The notes: a model not told the origin generated them from the sequence alone. DNA of 64,000 nt from Haliclystus octoradiatus (GCA_916610825.1 OU744446.1:2182501-2246500); one strand, 5' to 3'; numbered from the stretch's first letter, positions 1-13,580 are shown. Numbers and translations: made by a program.

Positions 1-2462
1 GTCATATACATCTGGACGTTAGTTGCTCCTCTATGTTTTCCTGATCGTGATTTTAGTGGAACAGTTGGTGGTGTTTAAATCTGCTGTTTAACTTGACGAT
101 ATCAAGAGTGAATTTAATGAAATTACTGGAATCATACCAGCTTCTATCTTTTAAATGTTTTTTTCATATAATATTGTAATGTTTGATTTAGCTCCCACTC
201 TCGGATAAGCCCCATCAGTATATGTCATCACCCCTAAGGCTGGGGATTTTGAAATAAGCCCCAGGGGCTTAATCAATCATTTATGGTAGCACTATTATAT
301 CACGTGTGCATTATGATGTAAATCAATCAACTCTATTTATATTTAATTAGAATAAGGACTAATAAACTGTTAATAGTGTAAAATATTTAATAACTTTATT
401 ATCCACTTTTATAAGTAAACCTTATTATATGCAATAAAATTGGACGTAAACAGATTTAGCTATAATTGATTTCTGCTGGCTAAATCTTGAGTCAAAAATT
501 TAATGAATGATATAGCTACTACCCCTATCAGGACTTGGACAAAATCATACTCCTATCCTACAAGATTTTATTTAAAATGCATAGTACTACTCCTATCTAA
601 ACATGCTCCATTACCATGTGTGATTACGTAAGACCTTCAGCACATAGGCTAATGAAACTCATGGAAGAAAACTGTTCCTTTCAATTAAATTTATAAGAAG
701 AGTTTGATCACAAAATTAGTAACTTTGTCAAGCTGTGAGTTTATATTCGATTGACTTTAAAACACTCACTTACAACAACAATATCCTATCATGTGACTTG
801 AGGTTGCAATCCTTCGCATCTGATTGGGCATTCCGTTCTCAGGAATGAGAAATAGTAGAAAGTTCCTCTAGCCTATGTGCTCTTGGGGTGGAATGGAGGC
901 TCTTGCTTAACTCCTATCTTGCATTCCTGCATTATGTAGCATTGTTTGGTTTTAGACTTAAAATTTCCAATTAACTATTTGAAATATTTAATTGTGGAAT
1001 TGTTCAAAAATCAAAATACCAGCAGTCTGTGACTGGTTCTATCTGCAGACAAGATTTTTGAAATGATAAATTGTACACAACATATGCTTGTTCATATCAT
1101 ATCGTATTCCAGACCTTGTAGAACATTTACATTTGCGGGGAGAGCAAGGAAAAAGAATGAATAGTGGTTCAGATATTAGAATTCACCAAGCGCTGTCACG
1201 CGATCCAAATGTCAAGCACAGCTTGACGCAAGCGGCAAGCTCTCAATCCGTTCCATAGAAACACTTGCTATTTCAGTATTTCTGATATACTGTTATGACG
1301 TTCAAGTCCTCATCTCAGTCGATTCTTGAAATATTTTATTATATTTAGGTTCCTAATTTTTTTACCATAGCATCACAGAATTTTGATAGTGTAAATTATA
1401 TTCTTCTCCGAGTTGTATGCTTTTTAAGTAAGTTTGAGTAAGTTTTTAAGTAAGAAGAGTTTCACCGCAAACATCGAAGCCTTCCAGTCTGCTTCAAGCT
1501 GTGATCCCGCATTCCATGTAGGGAGAACAATAGCAGCGCTTGGTGGATTAAGACAGATATTAACAGACTGATAGTTAATATAAATGTTATTATTTTTATT
1601 GCATTTACCACAACTTCGTTGCTTTACAAACATTTCCTGACAATGTATATATTTACAATTTATGATCAAATTATGCCAAGAGATAATGAGACAAACGAAC
1701 AAATGACGTATGTGATAGAATATATAACGTATATTACAAATAATCAAATGTATATCAATCTATCAAAGATATACCATGCTTTCCCAGTCATATTTATACA
1801 TTTGAAAATTAATGAACCCTAAATTTTCTTGCAAAATAGTTAATCAATTATATATTTTTTCTAAAGCACTACGCCACCGACATCATTGACAAAGTGCAAA
1901 AATTGTATACTAATATCATTCAACTATATTTTAATTAAATTCATAAAATGCTGTTTAACTGTTTACTATTTTTAAAAACATTAATTTTTTGGATCTGCTG
2001 TTCCATTTTGTGTGTCATTTCCCTCTTTGCCAGCTTAGGAAAAAAAAGAAATGAAGGTTGGCAAAAACTTAGCAATCCGATGATGTTCAAAGTGGTGAGA
2101 GTCATGATAGAGTAAAAGAGATGTAAAGCATGCAAACAATTAATACGGTATGAAAATCAGTATTTATTACAGCCGTGTATAAACGGTATGGAACATACAA
2201 GTACGTTCATCTCAATCGTGTTTGTCCAGTGATTCTCTTCTTGCTAATAAGCAATGATAAGTGATGTGATACACTTTTGTCTAGTGCTTCTGTATCAGCT
2301 ACTATTGTACCATAAATTTGGATAACGTGGCAAACCTCTAAACGGATATGTTATGAATGGGATGCAAAATATCAGTGTAAAAATAAATGTTGGTGTAAAT
2401 GATAAATATTATTATGAACATGAATCATCTGATTAAAAACATTGTAGTAGTGCATTTTTCAA
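1..2462. other. Intergenic / 3' flank, no gene recognised
   Basis: AT-rich DNA with only short open frames that look random. A short stretch near 200-275 has inverted copies of a 'taagcccc' motif, which may be a small mobile-element remnant. I see no splice-supported exon or RNA gene. The right end would include the 3' UTR of the minus-strand ABHD17 gene. Confidence 0.5.
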
Positions 2463-5155
2463 CTAACCAATTACAAGCTCTGACTGCACAAATTGCTTCA
2501 AACGTTCCAAATATTGGCCATATAATTCCACGTCATTGTGTCCCGCGCCATCAACCCACAATGGATCAACGGCACGCGGGCATCTTTCGTAAATTCCAAG
2601 ACCATGACTGAAATCAATCACTTCGTCTTCTGTACCGTGGATAACGAGTACTGGCGAGACAATCTTGGATACTTTTTCTATGCTATATGAATCAAAATTG
2701 AAAGAAAAGTTCAAATGTGAAACGCTGCATGAATGAATATGAAAACCTATTAAACCGGCAAAGAAGTATTCTATATATCTCCAAAACAGAATGACTTCGA
2801 GACTATCAAGCAAGACCTTGAGGAAAGTATAGATCCCCACACTCTTCAGGGTTTATGGTCTTGGACTCTCATTGTCCCCTTTTATGGTGTATCCAATCAA
2901 CCTCCAGTGTACAGTGTAATTATTAATTTGATGTCGGCGTCCTGTCGCTTTTACTTACAAGGCAACAACTTGACATATAAAAGAGAGTTTCAGAAAATTG
3001 ATGTGAACTGATCTACAGTTTTCTGAAGGAAATTACGGTATTCAGATATAATAATTTATATATACTACGTAATAATTTACGTATATCATTTCAATGTGTG
3101 TTGTCTCTCATGTTCTCCTCCACAGTTTAGTATACACAGTGATAGACGTCAAACGGTCAAACATCATAAATCCATGTCTTGTGTGATTTACTATTTGTGT
3201 GTGGTAGTTTTGTATTTTATCGTAGTACTAGTAGTGACTTAAAACTTCAAACCTGAAGTAGAATGTTTGAAAATAAATTAAATAAATCTGGCCGTGTGTG
3301 AGACTGCATCAAGCAAGCATCGATAGTGCAAGTGCCACTGTTCTATTGGATGTTTACCTGGTTTACATCTCTTTTATGCCCTGTGAAACTTAGATTTCAT
3401 GCAAAATAGTTTGGATTAATTTAGAAATTTTAATTCCGGATTGGATATTACTCGTGATTATTTCTTCAGATCGGATCAGATATGGATCACGATCGCATTC
3501 GTACCCATAATCAATTTTCTGTAATTCCCATCTTACGCACACGTTTAGTTTGGGAGAAAATTTGGAATACCGGAAGGAAAAATATTTGATCGTATGTAGG
3601 CCTAGTATAAGTTATTTATTTGGGGTTTTGCTGTTGACCAAAAAGTTTTTCCAATTGATGCGATGGATTATTTTCCAGCGCTTCGTTCAAATTTTACGAG
3701 TGTGGGTTTGACGGCACGAAATTGGCGTCCATAAAATCATGTGGATGGCATCTGTCCAATGGGAGCCCAGAACAACACATAAAAGTGTGTCTCAAGTCTT
3801 GTAAATTGATGACTTTGGGTATACAGTTAAACTCGGTTAATATCCCCTCTTTTAATGTTCCACCTTGCTTAATATCCCCACTTAAGACTGATTTCCATTT
3901 TTAATTCTCCATACGAACTCTCATATTCTTACCTCGCTTAATATCCCACCTCGTTTAATGTCCCGCTTTTTATCCGTACCAGAGGGGGGATATTAAGCAA
4001 GTTTGACTGTAACATCTAACGTTATTGAACGTTACATCATGGCACATCCTCTATGTTATTTCGCAAGGCTCTAAGAATTCAATTCTTAGAATTGAACTTG
4101 GATCCTGTTCAAAATCTGGCTAAATATATCAAGGACCCCGATCCGGATCAAGCCACAGTCAGATCCTAGAATCCAGGTCCACGACACCTCTGATTTCTAT
4201 TCACAATGGAATTATGATCAAATATATAAGAGCATAAAAGGATTATTAGCTTACAGCGTTATTATGATAGCTTAATAGTATGATATGGAATTATGGATAT
4301 TTTCATTTAGACTAAATAATTTTGGTAAAAAGAATTAAGAAATTAATGCATGATTAAATCTGGTCACAAACGAATGAGTTTCATTGTTAATAGATAATAT
4401 TATAAATATATTATGTGTAGCAGCCATAACAAATTATCAATCATCTAGTGTAAATAAACATGGATAATCTAAACAGACATCAAAAAATAGATAGGCACAT
4501 ACGTAACTTACCTAGGAAATGCGTCAAAACAATAAGTTTTCTTCGTATCTGGAAAGGCAACTCTCATTCCGGATGTTAAAGGAGAATGAAGTATTACCCC
4601 AGCACATTCATATCGTGAAGCTAAATCTATACTAGGTACTGTACCAATACTCTGACCATAGATTACGATGTTTTCTGGACTAATACCATAACGAGAACGA
4701 AGTGATTGCCAAGCAATGTCGATGTCAGCATAGATATTTTTCTCTGATGGTTTTCCAGTGCTCATACCGTAACCAGAATAATCATATGAAAATACATTAC
4801 AATTAATTCTTGTACCTAGTCCAATGTAAAAACTACTCATTTGACCTAAATCAACAGCGTTACCATGACTAAATAATAAGGTAAATCTGGCTGAAGGAGA
4901 ACAACGAACATACATACAAGCCACACGATTTCCACGAGTTGAACGAGCTTTAAATACTTCGATACAATCTAATTCTTTTTGACCATATTGCCATTCAGCA
5001 CGTTCACTAAGATGAAGTGCCCATGTTCCATCGCCAAGTTCTTGCATTGAATAAGTAGGTTCAGGAGGCAGAAAAGCAAGTTTCGAGGCAATCACAGAAG
5101 GACATGGCGGGCAGCAAAATAAGCAACATAATTCAGAGAATGAGAGCCCATTCAT
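2463..5155 (-). CDS. ABHD17: ABHD17-type (alpha/beta hydrolase 17) protein depalmitoylase, complete, 2 exons
   Basis: Serine hydrolase of the ABHD17 (FAM108) family. In vertebrates these membrane-tethered enzymes remove palmitate from proteins such as Ras and PSD-95. Exon 1 is 4512-5155 and exon 2 is 2463-2682; the phase-2 intron has GT-AG ends and joins DAFP to SIEKVSKI, as in vertebrate homologues. The product is about 287 aa, close to the usual 290-330. The start at 5155 was chosen because [19 protein letters not shown] matches the family N-terminus, a cysteine cluster that is itself palmitoylated for membrane targeting; an upstream in-frame ATG at 5188 does not. The catalytic triad is visible: Ser169 in GQSIG, Asp234 in HGTEDEVID and His263 in GAGHND. 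The [17 protein letters not shown] block is also conserved. The gene diverges from the cysteine-rich gene at 7515. No defect seen. Family assignment is near certain; which paralogue it represents cannot be told. Confidence 0.95.
2683..4511 (-). other. Intron of the ABHD17 gene
   Basis: 1.8-kb phase-2 intron with a GTAAGT donor and a TATAG acceptor on the minus strand. Apart from the MITE at 3824-4009 I see no structured content. Confidence 0.85.
3824..4009. mobile_element. TA-flanked MITE, 'TTAATATCCC' sub-family, copy 1
   Basis: About 186 bp bounded by TA dinucleotides at 3822-3823 and 4010-4011. The ends are imperfect inverted repeats: CAGTTAAACTCGGTTAATAT on the left and, read inwards from the right, CAGTCAAACTTGCTTAATAT. 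The interior is rich in 'ttaatatccc' motifs. It has no coding capacity. TA target sites and CAGT termini are typical of Tc1/mariner derivatives. An inverted copy lies at 52404-52590. Confidence 0.75.
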
Positions 5156-7514
5156 GATGAAATTGTTTGATAAACAAATAATAAACAAATGAATCTAGTC
5201 ATTGGCAATATCAATATACTGATAAAAATTAAATTAAAAGATAAAACTCAATACTTTGTTTCCGTTTCGTTTCATAAGAGCCACCATGGCTGATTTTCAA
5301 AGGCTTCGTATTTTCTTTACTTGATGTATTCATAAACCGCGTTGGACAGGTGGAGACTGGAGAGGACAGAAACAGGATATGACGCCACAAAGCGAAACAA
5401 AGCCATCATTCCCTTCTTTTGGAAGAGTCCCTACGAAGGCATTCCTCTCAGATTACCCCTAATTATTTCCAAAGGTGGCTGCGTTGTATGTAGGCAATGA
5501 GTTTACGAATCCTTCATTTGATTTCATATTTGATTCAGTGATTTGAATGTTAACTGACAGACAGGAACACAATAGAGGTTGACAAGTGTATAATTTTAAC
5601 ATGTGGAATATACTTTTCCCACTTACAAGACATTTTGTTACAAAATGTATTGCAGCAAATTTCAAAAGTTTTTGAAGGAAGTGAATTATTAAGCAAATAA
5701 TTATAGTATACTTATAATTCTGATATATATATATATATAAGGTATAATCCTATTGTTAAACATGCATGTGTGCGGTATCACCGGGATCAAGGTATGCGGA
5801 CTGTGATTCCAATGAATCTAATCCAAGCAATCATTTGAGATAAAAACGAATCAAATAATGAAATAGAGCATATTATATCAGAAGAAGAATGTTCTACTTC
5901 TAAATTAGCATATCATAACGATCTTGTATTGCTTATCTTATCTTGATCTTGCAGCATCCAGTATTGTATAACTATTAATAAATATTGCGCAAATTAATAA
6001 TCTATTTATCTAATGAACATATTACTTATTACAAATTATATCCAAGTTAAATTAGCTGCAATGAACAGTTAACATTATCATCAATAGTTATACTACAACC
6101 TGTATATTGTCATTTGAGATAGTCGGTCACTGTGCATTTTTGTATCACTCTCAAGTTATCAACCGCTGCATGACATCCTTCTCTGGCAACCGAAGGAGAT
6201 GCTTCAACGGGGCTATGGGCAAGTAGTATCTTTTCATAATGTTTTGTATCGTGAATTGCCTTATTACAAAATTCCTTGTCAATTATGTGTGACCGTGATT
6301 TGTCTGATTTGTGGTGTTCTTTATTTGTGTAGCAAACATGTTAGAGGCGTACGTAAGAGGGACGGCACATTTTTATAATGTGACTTTCTATGCTACTACT
6401 ACTACTACTGTGGATTTGAGATTTGAGCCTGGTAGCTTCCACGTTGCAGCTGCAACTGGATTTTTTTGCCTTCTGTGTTAAGACCATTGGTAGGTATAAA
6501 CTCCTGACTCTTTAGGATTTATCTACCAAACCAGCATGCAATATTATCTGTCGCAGTCTTAAACAATAGAATCAAAACAGTATCTCACTATAAAGTTGAA
6601 GAGCTTGTAGTTGTGTATGTATATATTTGTAGCGCAATGGCTAACAGTCAAATGAAACGAGGGAGTCTATTTTTACTTGTATCCTCACTTAAATGAAGCC
6701 TTAAAAATTTCTAAACATAAAATATTAGATTCAGAACCAGCACATAAATAAAAGTTACAATAATTTACAAAACTTTAATAATATGAATATTTTACTATAC
6801 TAAATTATTTTGTAACGTTAGTGGAATTAATTTTTTCTATATTTTCGATTTAAATTCGGGTAATATTTTGCTCGAGACAATATCTTCAGTGCCAGAGAGT
6901 TCCACAAGGGAACAACGCGATTAAAAATTGAATTTTTGGAAGTGTTTGTTAAGTAGAGCCCATTTTCTTTAGCATGTTTAGAAGTGGAATCAGAGTCAAA
7001 TTCTTCTATATAAATGTTGCTCTGCTGATAAAAGTACTATACCAAAAAAAAACTATGAATCTCAGTACATGAGTATATATATTCGATATTGCTTCTGACG
7101 AGTAATTGCTTATTTCAAATCAGGGGGATTCCCGATGGGGATTCCTGGAAAAATGTAGTCCATTCAAATTCAAAAAGATAATATGAAGGTCACAACTATA
7201 TGACTGCATAAGATTTGATGCATAAAAATACTCAGATTTCTTCCTTAGGAACTAACAGGAATTTAATTCGTGGATATTGCGTATTGCTTTTTTTAATGAC
7301 AACTTCAGGAAAGTATAGTTTCGACCAAAACATTTATAAGTAAACCGCATAGTAAGACGTGGTTATACTCATGTAATCGATTGATTGATTTGTGTATGAT
7401 TCGTTGATGATTTACAAACCCACAAAGAACACAACACATTCAATAAAAGCGAGAGCAGAGATGTTATACAATTGGCAATCATAAGAAATACTACCTAACT
7501 ATAGGGTAGCAGAA
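5156..7514. other. Divergent intergenic region between ABHD17 and the cysteine-rich gene
   Basis: 2.4 kb that must hold the promoters of both flanking genes. I see AT-rich DNA, a short TA run near 5725 and a short (ACT)n run near 6395, but no convincing TATA box, exon or RNA gene. The 7320-7440 part resembles 19030-19140 upstream of follistatin 1. Confidence 0.5.
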
Positions 7515-8947
7515 ATGTCTCCAATATCTCTTTTTGGTATTTTATTGCTTAGCATGGCAGTTTCAGCTTGTGAAGGTAAGAGGCTTATCGATGACTAATT
7601 ACTATAAGAATCGTTCATTTTAATCTTTATTTTAGATTCTGAAAAATTATATACAGTATGTTAAATGGTTATAAATATCTGCATATGTTTTTATTACAAA
7701 TGTAATAATGAATTTTGATGGAAGTTCAAGGTTTATAAATTTGGTTGTCATGATTGTAATGTTGACGCATTTATATTCAAACCACTGTATATGTTGCATA
7801 CGAAGATTGAAGCTTATATTCCTGAAAGGTTAAGGAGTTTGAAAAAAATAACTATTAGCAATACTCTATTACTCATCCAATTTTTAATATTTGAGTTTTC
7901 TCTATTCAGGGTGTTAGCACCTTTAATCTGTATGGTTTCAATATCCATTTCAATGTCATTTATACCTATCATCATCTTCTTATCTAATATCGATCTTCCA
8001 AATGGGTTTATTCCTAGGGGGTGTAATTGGCGGATCACGAGGGACATATTTAAAAAATTCACGACTCACGCGTGTTAAAGAAATCCAATGTCCGTTCGTA
8101 GAATCACTGGTTTCATTTTCTGAGAGTGTGCTTTTATCAGTCAAGACAAATAATTCCTTCTATAGCAAAACTTATTATTTCTTTTGTATCTTTACCAATT
8201 TTGCACAGGAAAATCGATTTTATCAATCTTTTGAAACAGAATTTTATGCGTGAAAAATTTTCCATTCTTGTTTCATGCAACTATTTTTGACAATTTATCT
8301 TCCGTATGGTATTTTATTCCGGTAAAATAATCCCTTTTACAAATCCAAATAAAAGTAAGAATATAGATGAACTTGCGATTCAAGAATACAAACAACAACA
8401 AAGAGCAAAAACTGATAAAAGTTGGCAAACTTATATAATTGACATTCTTAGACCTAGTACCAATCCGAGTATTGAACTTTCTTAAATTTGGATGTTATGA
8501 GTAACAAAAAGTGTAACTCATTTTGAATGCCTTTGTTTAGATTACATGGTTTTGCAGGATGGAACTTGCTTTGGTGCTGCACATTCTAAACCCGGTAGAT
8601 TCACAGTCAACCAAGATGGATTATACAAGATCAAGCTACATCATTTATTAGGTGGAACAACATGCTACAATAATACGGAATCAAAGACACCATTTGGTTG
8701 TAAAGATATTCGTCCAGTAGAGGTTTTGATCTCTGTTTGTCAACGTGGAAATATTTTAATTGACCGAAAAGAATTTGATGAAAGCGATGGAGAGTATGAC
8801 AAAGCAACATATATTGCATCAAGTAAATCAATCACGTTGGAGAAGGATGTCGAATATTGCATTTGGCATCAAGAAGATTACCACGAGGTATCAACTCATG
8901 ACAATAGAGGATTATCGTGCGTTCAAGTTTTAGGAGATCAAAGGTGA
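7515..8947 (+). CDS. Small secreted six-cysteine protein, unrecognised family, copy 1
   Basis: Two exons. Exon 1 (7515-7575) encodes a signal peptide, MSPISLFGILLLSMAVSACE, and ends in phase 1 at a GTAAG donor. Exon 2 (8541-8947, acceptor TTTAG) encodes one domain of about 130 aa and ends at TGA, giving about 155 aa. Cysteines lie in the blocks GTCFGAA, GGTTCYNN, PFGCKDIRP, ISVCQRGN, EYCIWHQEDY and LSCVQVLG, consistent with three disulfides in an extracellular, probably beta-rich domain. I do not recognise the fold and assign no function. The paralogous exon at 14157-14566 keeps all six cysteines and ends at the equivalent place, which supports the TGA as the real end. However, AG|GTGAGT overlaps that stop and could act as a donor. 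The leader exon resembles that of follistatin 1. The gene is clearly coding; its role is unknown. Confidence 0.75.
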
Positions 8948-8995
8948 GTTTCAGTGATATTTGGGTGTGGCAACGTCCCATAGTCGATAAATACT

Positions 8996-9036
8996 GCTGC
9001 TGTTGTTGCTAATGTTGTTGTTGTTTGTTGTTGTCA

Positions 9037-9085
<49 letters not shown>

Positions 9086-9108
9086 GCTGTTGTTGTTGTT
9101 TATTGTTG
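8996..9108. repeat. (TTG)n microsatellite
   Basis: About 110 bp of TTG repeats with a few interruptions, just downstream of the cysteine-rich gene. The poly-leucine/valine open frame across it is an artefact. Confidence 0.95.
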
Positions 9109-9989
9109 TACTATTTTTCAATTCTAAATATTGTCGGACGAAAACAGGACTCCTGAAAAACCTAAGGATCCCATTTACGTACTGTCCTTATACAATCCAC
9201 GATGAAACCTTTGCAATGAGACATATATAGGGTAATTTCCATCCATTTGGCTTACTAATAGGGTGTATCGACTTTATCGTACCGATTTTAAGAGTTTCGT
9301 AAACTTTTTTTAAGTAATGGATATAGCGAAAAGAGAGTACAGCTCTGGGGATTACGATGTTTTCATCCATGTTAAATCGAAAAAGTTAAATTTCAAATAT
9401 AAAAAGTTATGTAATTCACATAATCTATTTCATGATGAAAATAATGAATTTAGATTTATCCCGCTAATTTGTTTGCAAATAAAGAAGTATTCTCTTTTCC
9501 TTCTCTTACGCGGAAAAATTTTAGATGTAGAAGTTGAAAATTCATTAAAATATCAAAATTCTTATGCATCTGTGAAAATATTCAGGACGGGATTATTTTT
9601 ATCACTTACAAGATTATTTATTGCTTATATTGATCTTGCTTATTATATAGTCATCGACATAACACGTCATTACGAAAATCGAGGAGTTGATTAGCCGAAA
9701 AATGGTTTCAGCGGACCGCGATCATTATCAGCCAAAATATATATCGCGTAATATAGTCCGGTCAATATCGGTACTGTTACATTTTCTGATGTAACTTTAT
9801 TTTTATTCTTTTTTAGAAAACGTCACACGAGCAGTAAGTATTCTTTATTATTCCTTCCTTTCTTCATAATCATAACTTGACTTATGTAATTGTTGTTTGT
9901 AAATGTTTTATTTGATTATAATTAAACATAAAAATTGCTTTCACGTTGCGAATCTACAAGCATTTGATTTCAGAACTGAAGGTCCGTCA
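9109..9989. other. Intergenic, no gene recognised
   Basis: AT-rich DNA with no homology I can name. A possible 17-nt microexon (9817-9833) flanked by TTTTAG and GTAAGT would only matter if the donor overlapping the stop at 8945 is used. Confidence 0.4.
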
Positions 9990-10440
9990 GAATATCTAAA
10001 TTGAAGACACTGTTGAACTAAGAACTGCCATCACATCTCATCGATCAGCTCTAGGAGAAAATGGCCCAAACTTAGAACGATTATTTAAAAGATCACAGTC
10101 TCCATATAACACACGAAAACAGTTATACATTCTCCCACGTGTCAATTAAGACCGTTGAAAGCGATATTTTTCTTTTCGTGGTGAAAAATTTTTGAACAAA
10201 TATATCGATTTACATAATGATAGTAACAGTAAAGATAAAGAGAAAATTAAATCAGCTTTATTAAAAAAATCGACAAATAAACCAAATTAGTTAATAAAAA
10301 CCAGGCTTTTAGGAACAACAGCAAAATAACGAAATATCTGTTAGTTAAAGTATAAAATAAAAACGTAGATTCACACTTGTATTAATTTGTTTAAAGACCT
10401 CAAAATACACTATTCTATTCTATTCTATTCTATACACAGA
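9990..10440 (+). mobile_element. 5'-truncated, decayed LINE 3' end
   Basis: Matches the 3' end of the LINE at 10738-12735. The translated pattern VELRTA..HKSLLG, then NTRK and LPRV, is shared, but the frame is broken by stops. It ends in a TATTC tandem tail (10400-10432) like the simple-repeat tails of CR1/Jockey-type elements. Only about 450 bp is left. Confidence 0.8.
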
Positions 10441-10737
10441 CAGTTATAGACGATGTTCTGCATTCTGATTGGCTCCTTAGTCAGGTTCTATTTCTCGTAG
10501 TAGGACATGATTGACATCCTTCATGAGTAACTGCTGATTTCATGTGTAGTTATTTGTCATCATAAAATTAATGATAACTGAATGTTAGGAGCATATAAAT
10601 TTAATTAAAAAATTAAGCTATTAAAAATATTTGAAATTGAATTAAAACTTTCTGAATTTCTCATGGAAAAAATTGGAATTGATTCGGGAAATGTGAAAGT
10701 ATATAGAAACATATATATACATACATACAAAACAACG

Positions 10738-12735
10738 ACACGATTGGGAATCATATCGCCAGGTACGAAATCAAGTGAATACTGACTTGCAAAGAGCAAA
10801 GATTGAATACAACAAAACTAAATTTATGGAACGTGGAAGTGACATGAAAGAGGTATGGGATTTAATTAAAAGATTAACAAAGAAGACAAAACAAAAATGT
10901 ACAGCTACTACTAAAGCAGAGCTAGATGAAATCAATACTTTCTTCAGTGAAGTTGGACAAAATATGAAGGAGATCACACACACAACTCCATCCTACGACA
11001 ATATTCAACAAAATGATCAACAATTCAACTTCACTGAAATATCGGTGATTGATAAAATCAAAGCTGTTGGCATGCTTCCAAATTGGAAGGCACCGGGTGA
11101 TGATGGACTGAATGGTTTTGTTATTAAAGCTGCATTACCAGCCATTGCTACACCACCCACTCAACTGATCAACCTTTCATTAAAAACATCTACCTTTCCA
11201 ACAATATTCAAGAACACTATTGTAAATCCAATTCCAAAAACACCAGCATCCTAAACGCCAAACCAGCATCTCCCATTAACCCTATTATCACTGTTGTCAA
11301 AATTCTGGAAAGAGTGGCGTATGTTCAACTATATCCGTTCATCGCACCAATCTTAAATAAGTATCAGCATGGTTTCAGACTCGGAAGATCGACAATAACA
11401 GCTCTCTTAAATATCACCGAAGAAATTTTCAAAACAATGGATGAACATCAGGTATCGCTACTTTTATTAATGGATTTATCAAAAGCTTTTGATAGTCTGC
11501 AACATGACATTTTGCTCCATAAACTGAAATTATTTGGACTCTCAGACAAAGCCTTGGAATGGATGCGATTTGCGATCTTATCTTACTGCAAGGAAGCAAG
11601 TAGTGAAAGTAGACAATATTTATTCTAGTGAAGTTATATTAACTTGTGGAGTTCCCCAAGGATCCATACTTGGGCCACTACTATTCCTTATTTACGTAAA
11701 TGACCTACCCAATGCCATATCATCTGGCACTGTTGGACAATTTGCAGACGACACGCAAATCCTGTATAAGTACAATCCAAAAAAACCATGCTCATTACCT
11801 GAAATAGAATCAAAAATAAATGCTGATTTAAAAACACTTACGTCCTGGTTCAACTCAAATTCTCTTTTACTCAATGCCAAGAAAACACAAATTCTATCCA
11901 TTGTTCATAAGAAAGTAGCAAATACGCAACTGCCACTGCTAAAAATAAACAATGAAACTCTTTCCTATACCCCTTCTGCTCGAAACCTTGGTATCACATT
12001 CGACAAAGATATGAGCTACAAGCAACACATCAACCAAATCTTAAAGACAGCATCACATCGAATATCAGCAATAGCAAAACAACGTCGGTACATTCCAAAA
12101 CATCTTTTTACCCGACTTGTTGAATCAAAAATTGTAGAACCAAGCTTATATGCTCTTGAAGTATTTTCATCATGTACAAAAACTCAATTGCGTAGGGTAC
12201 AGATTGGAATACAAAATTGGGCAGCCAAACTAATCATAGGGAAAAGAAAACATTCACGAATGGAAGACGCATTGAAACAATTGAACTGGCTGACAATTGA
12301 ACAAATTGTTGAATTAAGAACAGCTACAACAGCTCACAAATCACTTTTAGGCAGTAATGGCGCTAATTTACAATCTCTTTTTACCAAAGCTAATTCAAAT
12401 TATAACACTAGAAGAAAATCATTTATACTTCCACGTGTACATACTGACCGCGGAAAACGTTCTTTCTCCTTCCGTGGAGCACAGTTGCTAAATAAATATA
12501 ATCACTTAGAAAATTATAATAAATACCAATATAAACAAGAAGTAATGAACTTATTGCGAACATAATAAATCAACAGTTTAAAATAACCTGATAGACATCA
12601 AGAAACAACTGCAATTATACCTAGAAAAACCATATAGCCTTTTAACCTACATAAGTTATAATAGCCACTTGAAAATTGTATTAAGTTGTTTACATGTCTC
12701 AAAATAAACTACTATCTATCTATCTATCTATCATA
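10738..12735 (+). mobile_element. LINE (CR1/Jockey-like) reverse transcriptase, frameshifted
   Basis: Non-LTR retrotransposon ORF2 remnant read in the + orientation over at least three frame segments: 10738-11254, 11314-11628 and 11534-12565. RT signatures in order are NWKAPGDDGLNGF, GFRLGRSTITAL, LLLMDLSKAFDSLQHD (motif A), GVPQGSILGPLLFL (motif B), GQFADDTQIL (motif C, FADD) and ARNLGITFDKDMS. The endonuclease region is missing, so the copy is 5'-truncated. The stop at 11254 and the frame change near 11570 make it inactive. The 3' UTR runs into a TCTA/TACA simple-repeat tail. The clade call is by motif style, not phylogeny. Confidence 0.88.
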
Positions 12736-12785
12736 CATACATACATACATACATACATACATACATACATACATACATACATACA

Positions 12786-12819
<34 letters not shown>

Positions 12820-12885
12820 CATAGATACATACATACATACATACATACATACATACATACATACATACATACATACATACATACA

Positions 12886-12919
<34 letters not shown>

Positions 12920-12949
12920 CATACATACATACATACATACATACATACA

Positions 12950-12983
<34 letters not shown>

Positions 12984-13037
12984 CATACATACATACATAC
13001 ATACATACATACATACATACATACATACATACCATAC
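12714..13037. repeat. (TCTA)n then (ATAC)n microsatellite at the LINE tail
   Basis: A short TCTA run (12714-12732) passes into about 300 bp of nearly perfect ATAC repeats. It directly follows the LINE 3' UTR, so it probably grew from that element's tail. Open frames of repeating IHTY or MYVC on both strands are artefacts. Confidence 0.97.
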
Positions 13038-13043
13038 ATACAA

Positions 13044-13571
13044 CAGTGAAACCTGTATATAACAGCCAGCTATGAGAGGTAGATGAACTGACCACTATAT
13101 GCACGTGGTCCTTACATACAGGGTTAATTCAATAGAAATAACTATTTTAGACATATCAAGAATGACCACTATAGACAAATGGCCGCTGTATAGAGATGAC
13201 CGTTATAACAGGTTTGACTGCTACTAGTACAGTGAAACGTGTATATAACAACCAGCTATGAGAGGTAGATCAACTGACCACTATATGCACGTGGTCCTTA
13301 CATACAGGGTTAATTCAATAGAAATAACTATTTTAGACATATCAAGAGTGACCACTATAGACAAGTGGCCGCTGTATAGAGGTGACCTGCATAATATGTT
13401 TGACTGCATATAGCAGCCAGCTATGAGAGGTAGATGAACTGACCGCTATAAGCACGTGGCCCTTATATACAGGATTAATTCAATAGAAATAACTATTTTA
13501 GACATATCAAGAGTGACCACTATAGACACGTGGCCGCTGTATAGAGATGACCGTTATAACAGGTTTGACTG
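13044..13571. mobile_element. Three tandem Tc1/mariner-type MITE copies
   Basis: Units at 13044-13220, 13230-13406 and 13407-13571 (the last lacks its left end). Each begins CAGTGAAACCTGTATATAAC or similar and ends near GGTTTGACTG, an imperfect inverted repeat of the start. The interiors share 'gaccactatagacaagtggc' and 'agctatgagaggtagat'. They are non-coding. A fourth copy (13581-14134) follows and is split by a SINE. Confidence 0.88.
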
Positions 13572-13580
13572 CTACTAGTA

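Noticed and set aside
12686-13104. Overlapping open frames of repeating IHTY / MYVC on both strands
   Set aside because: Translations of the ATAC microsatellite.
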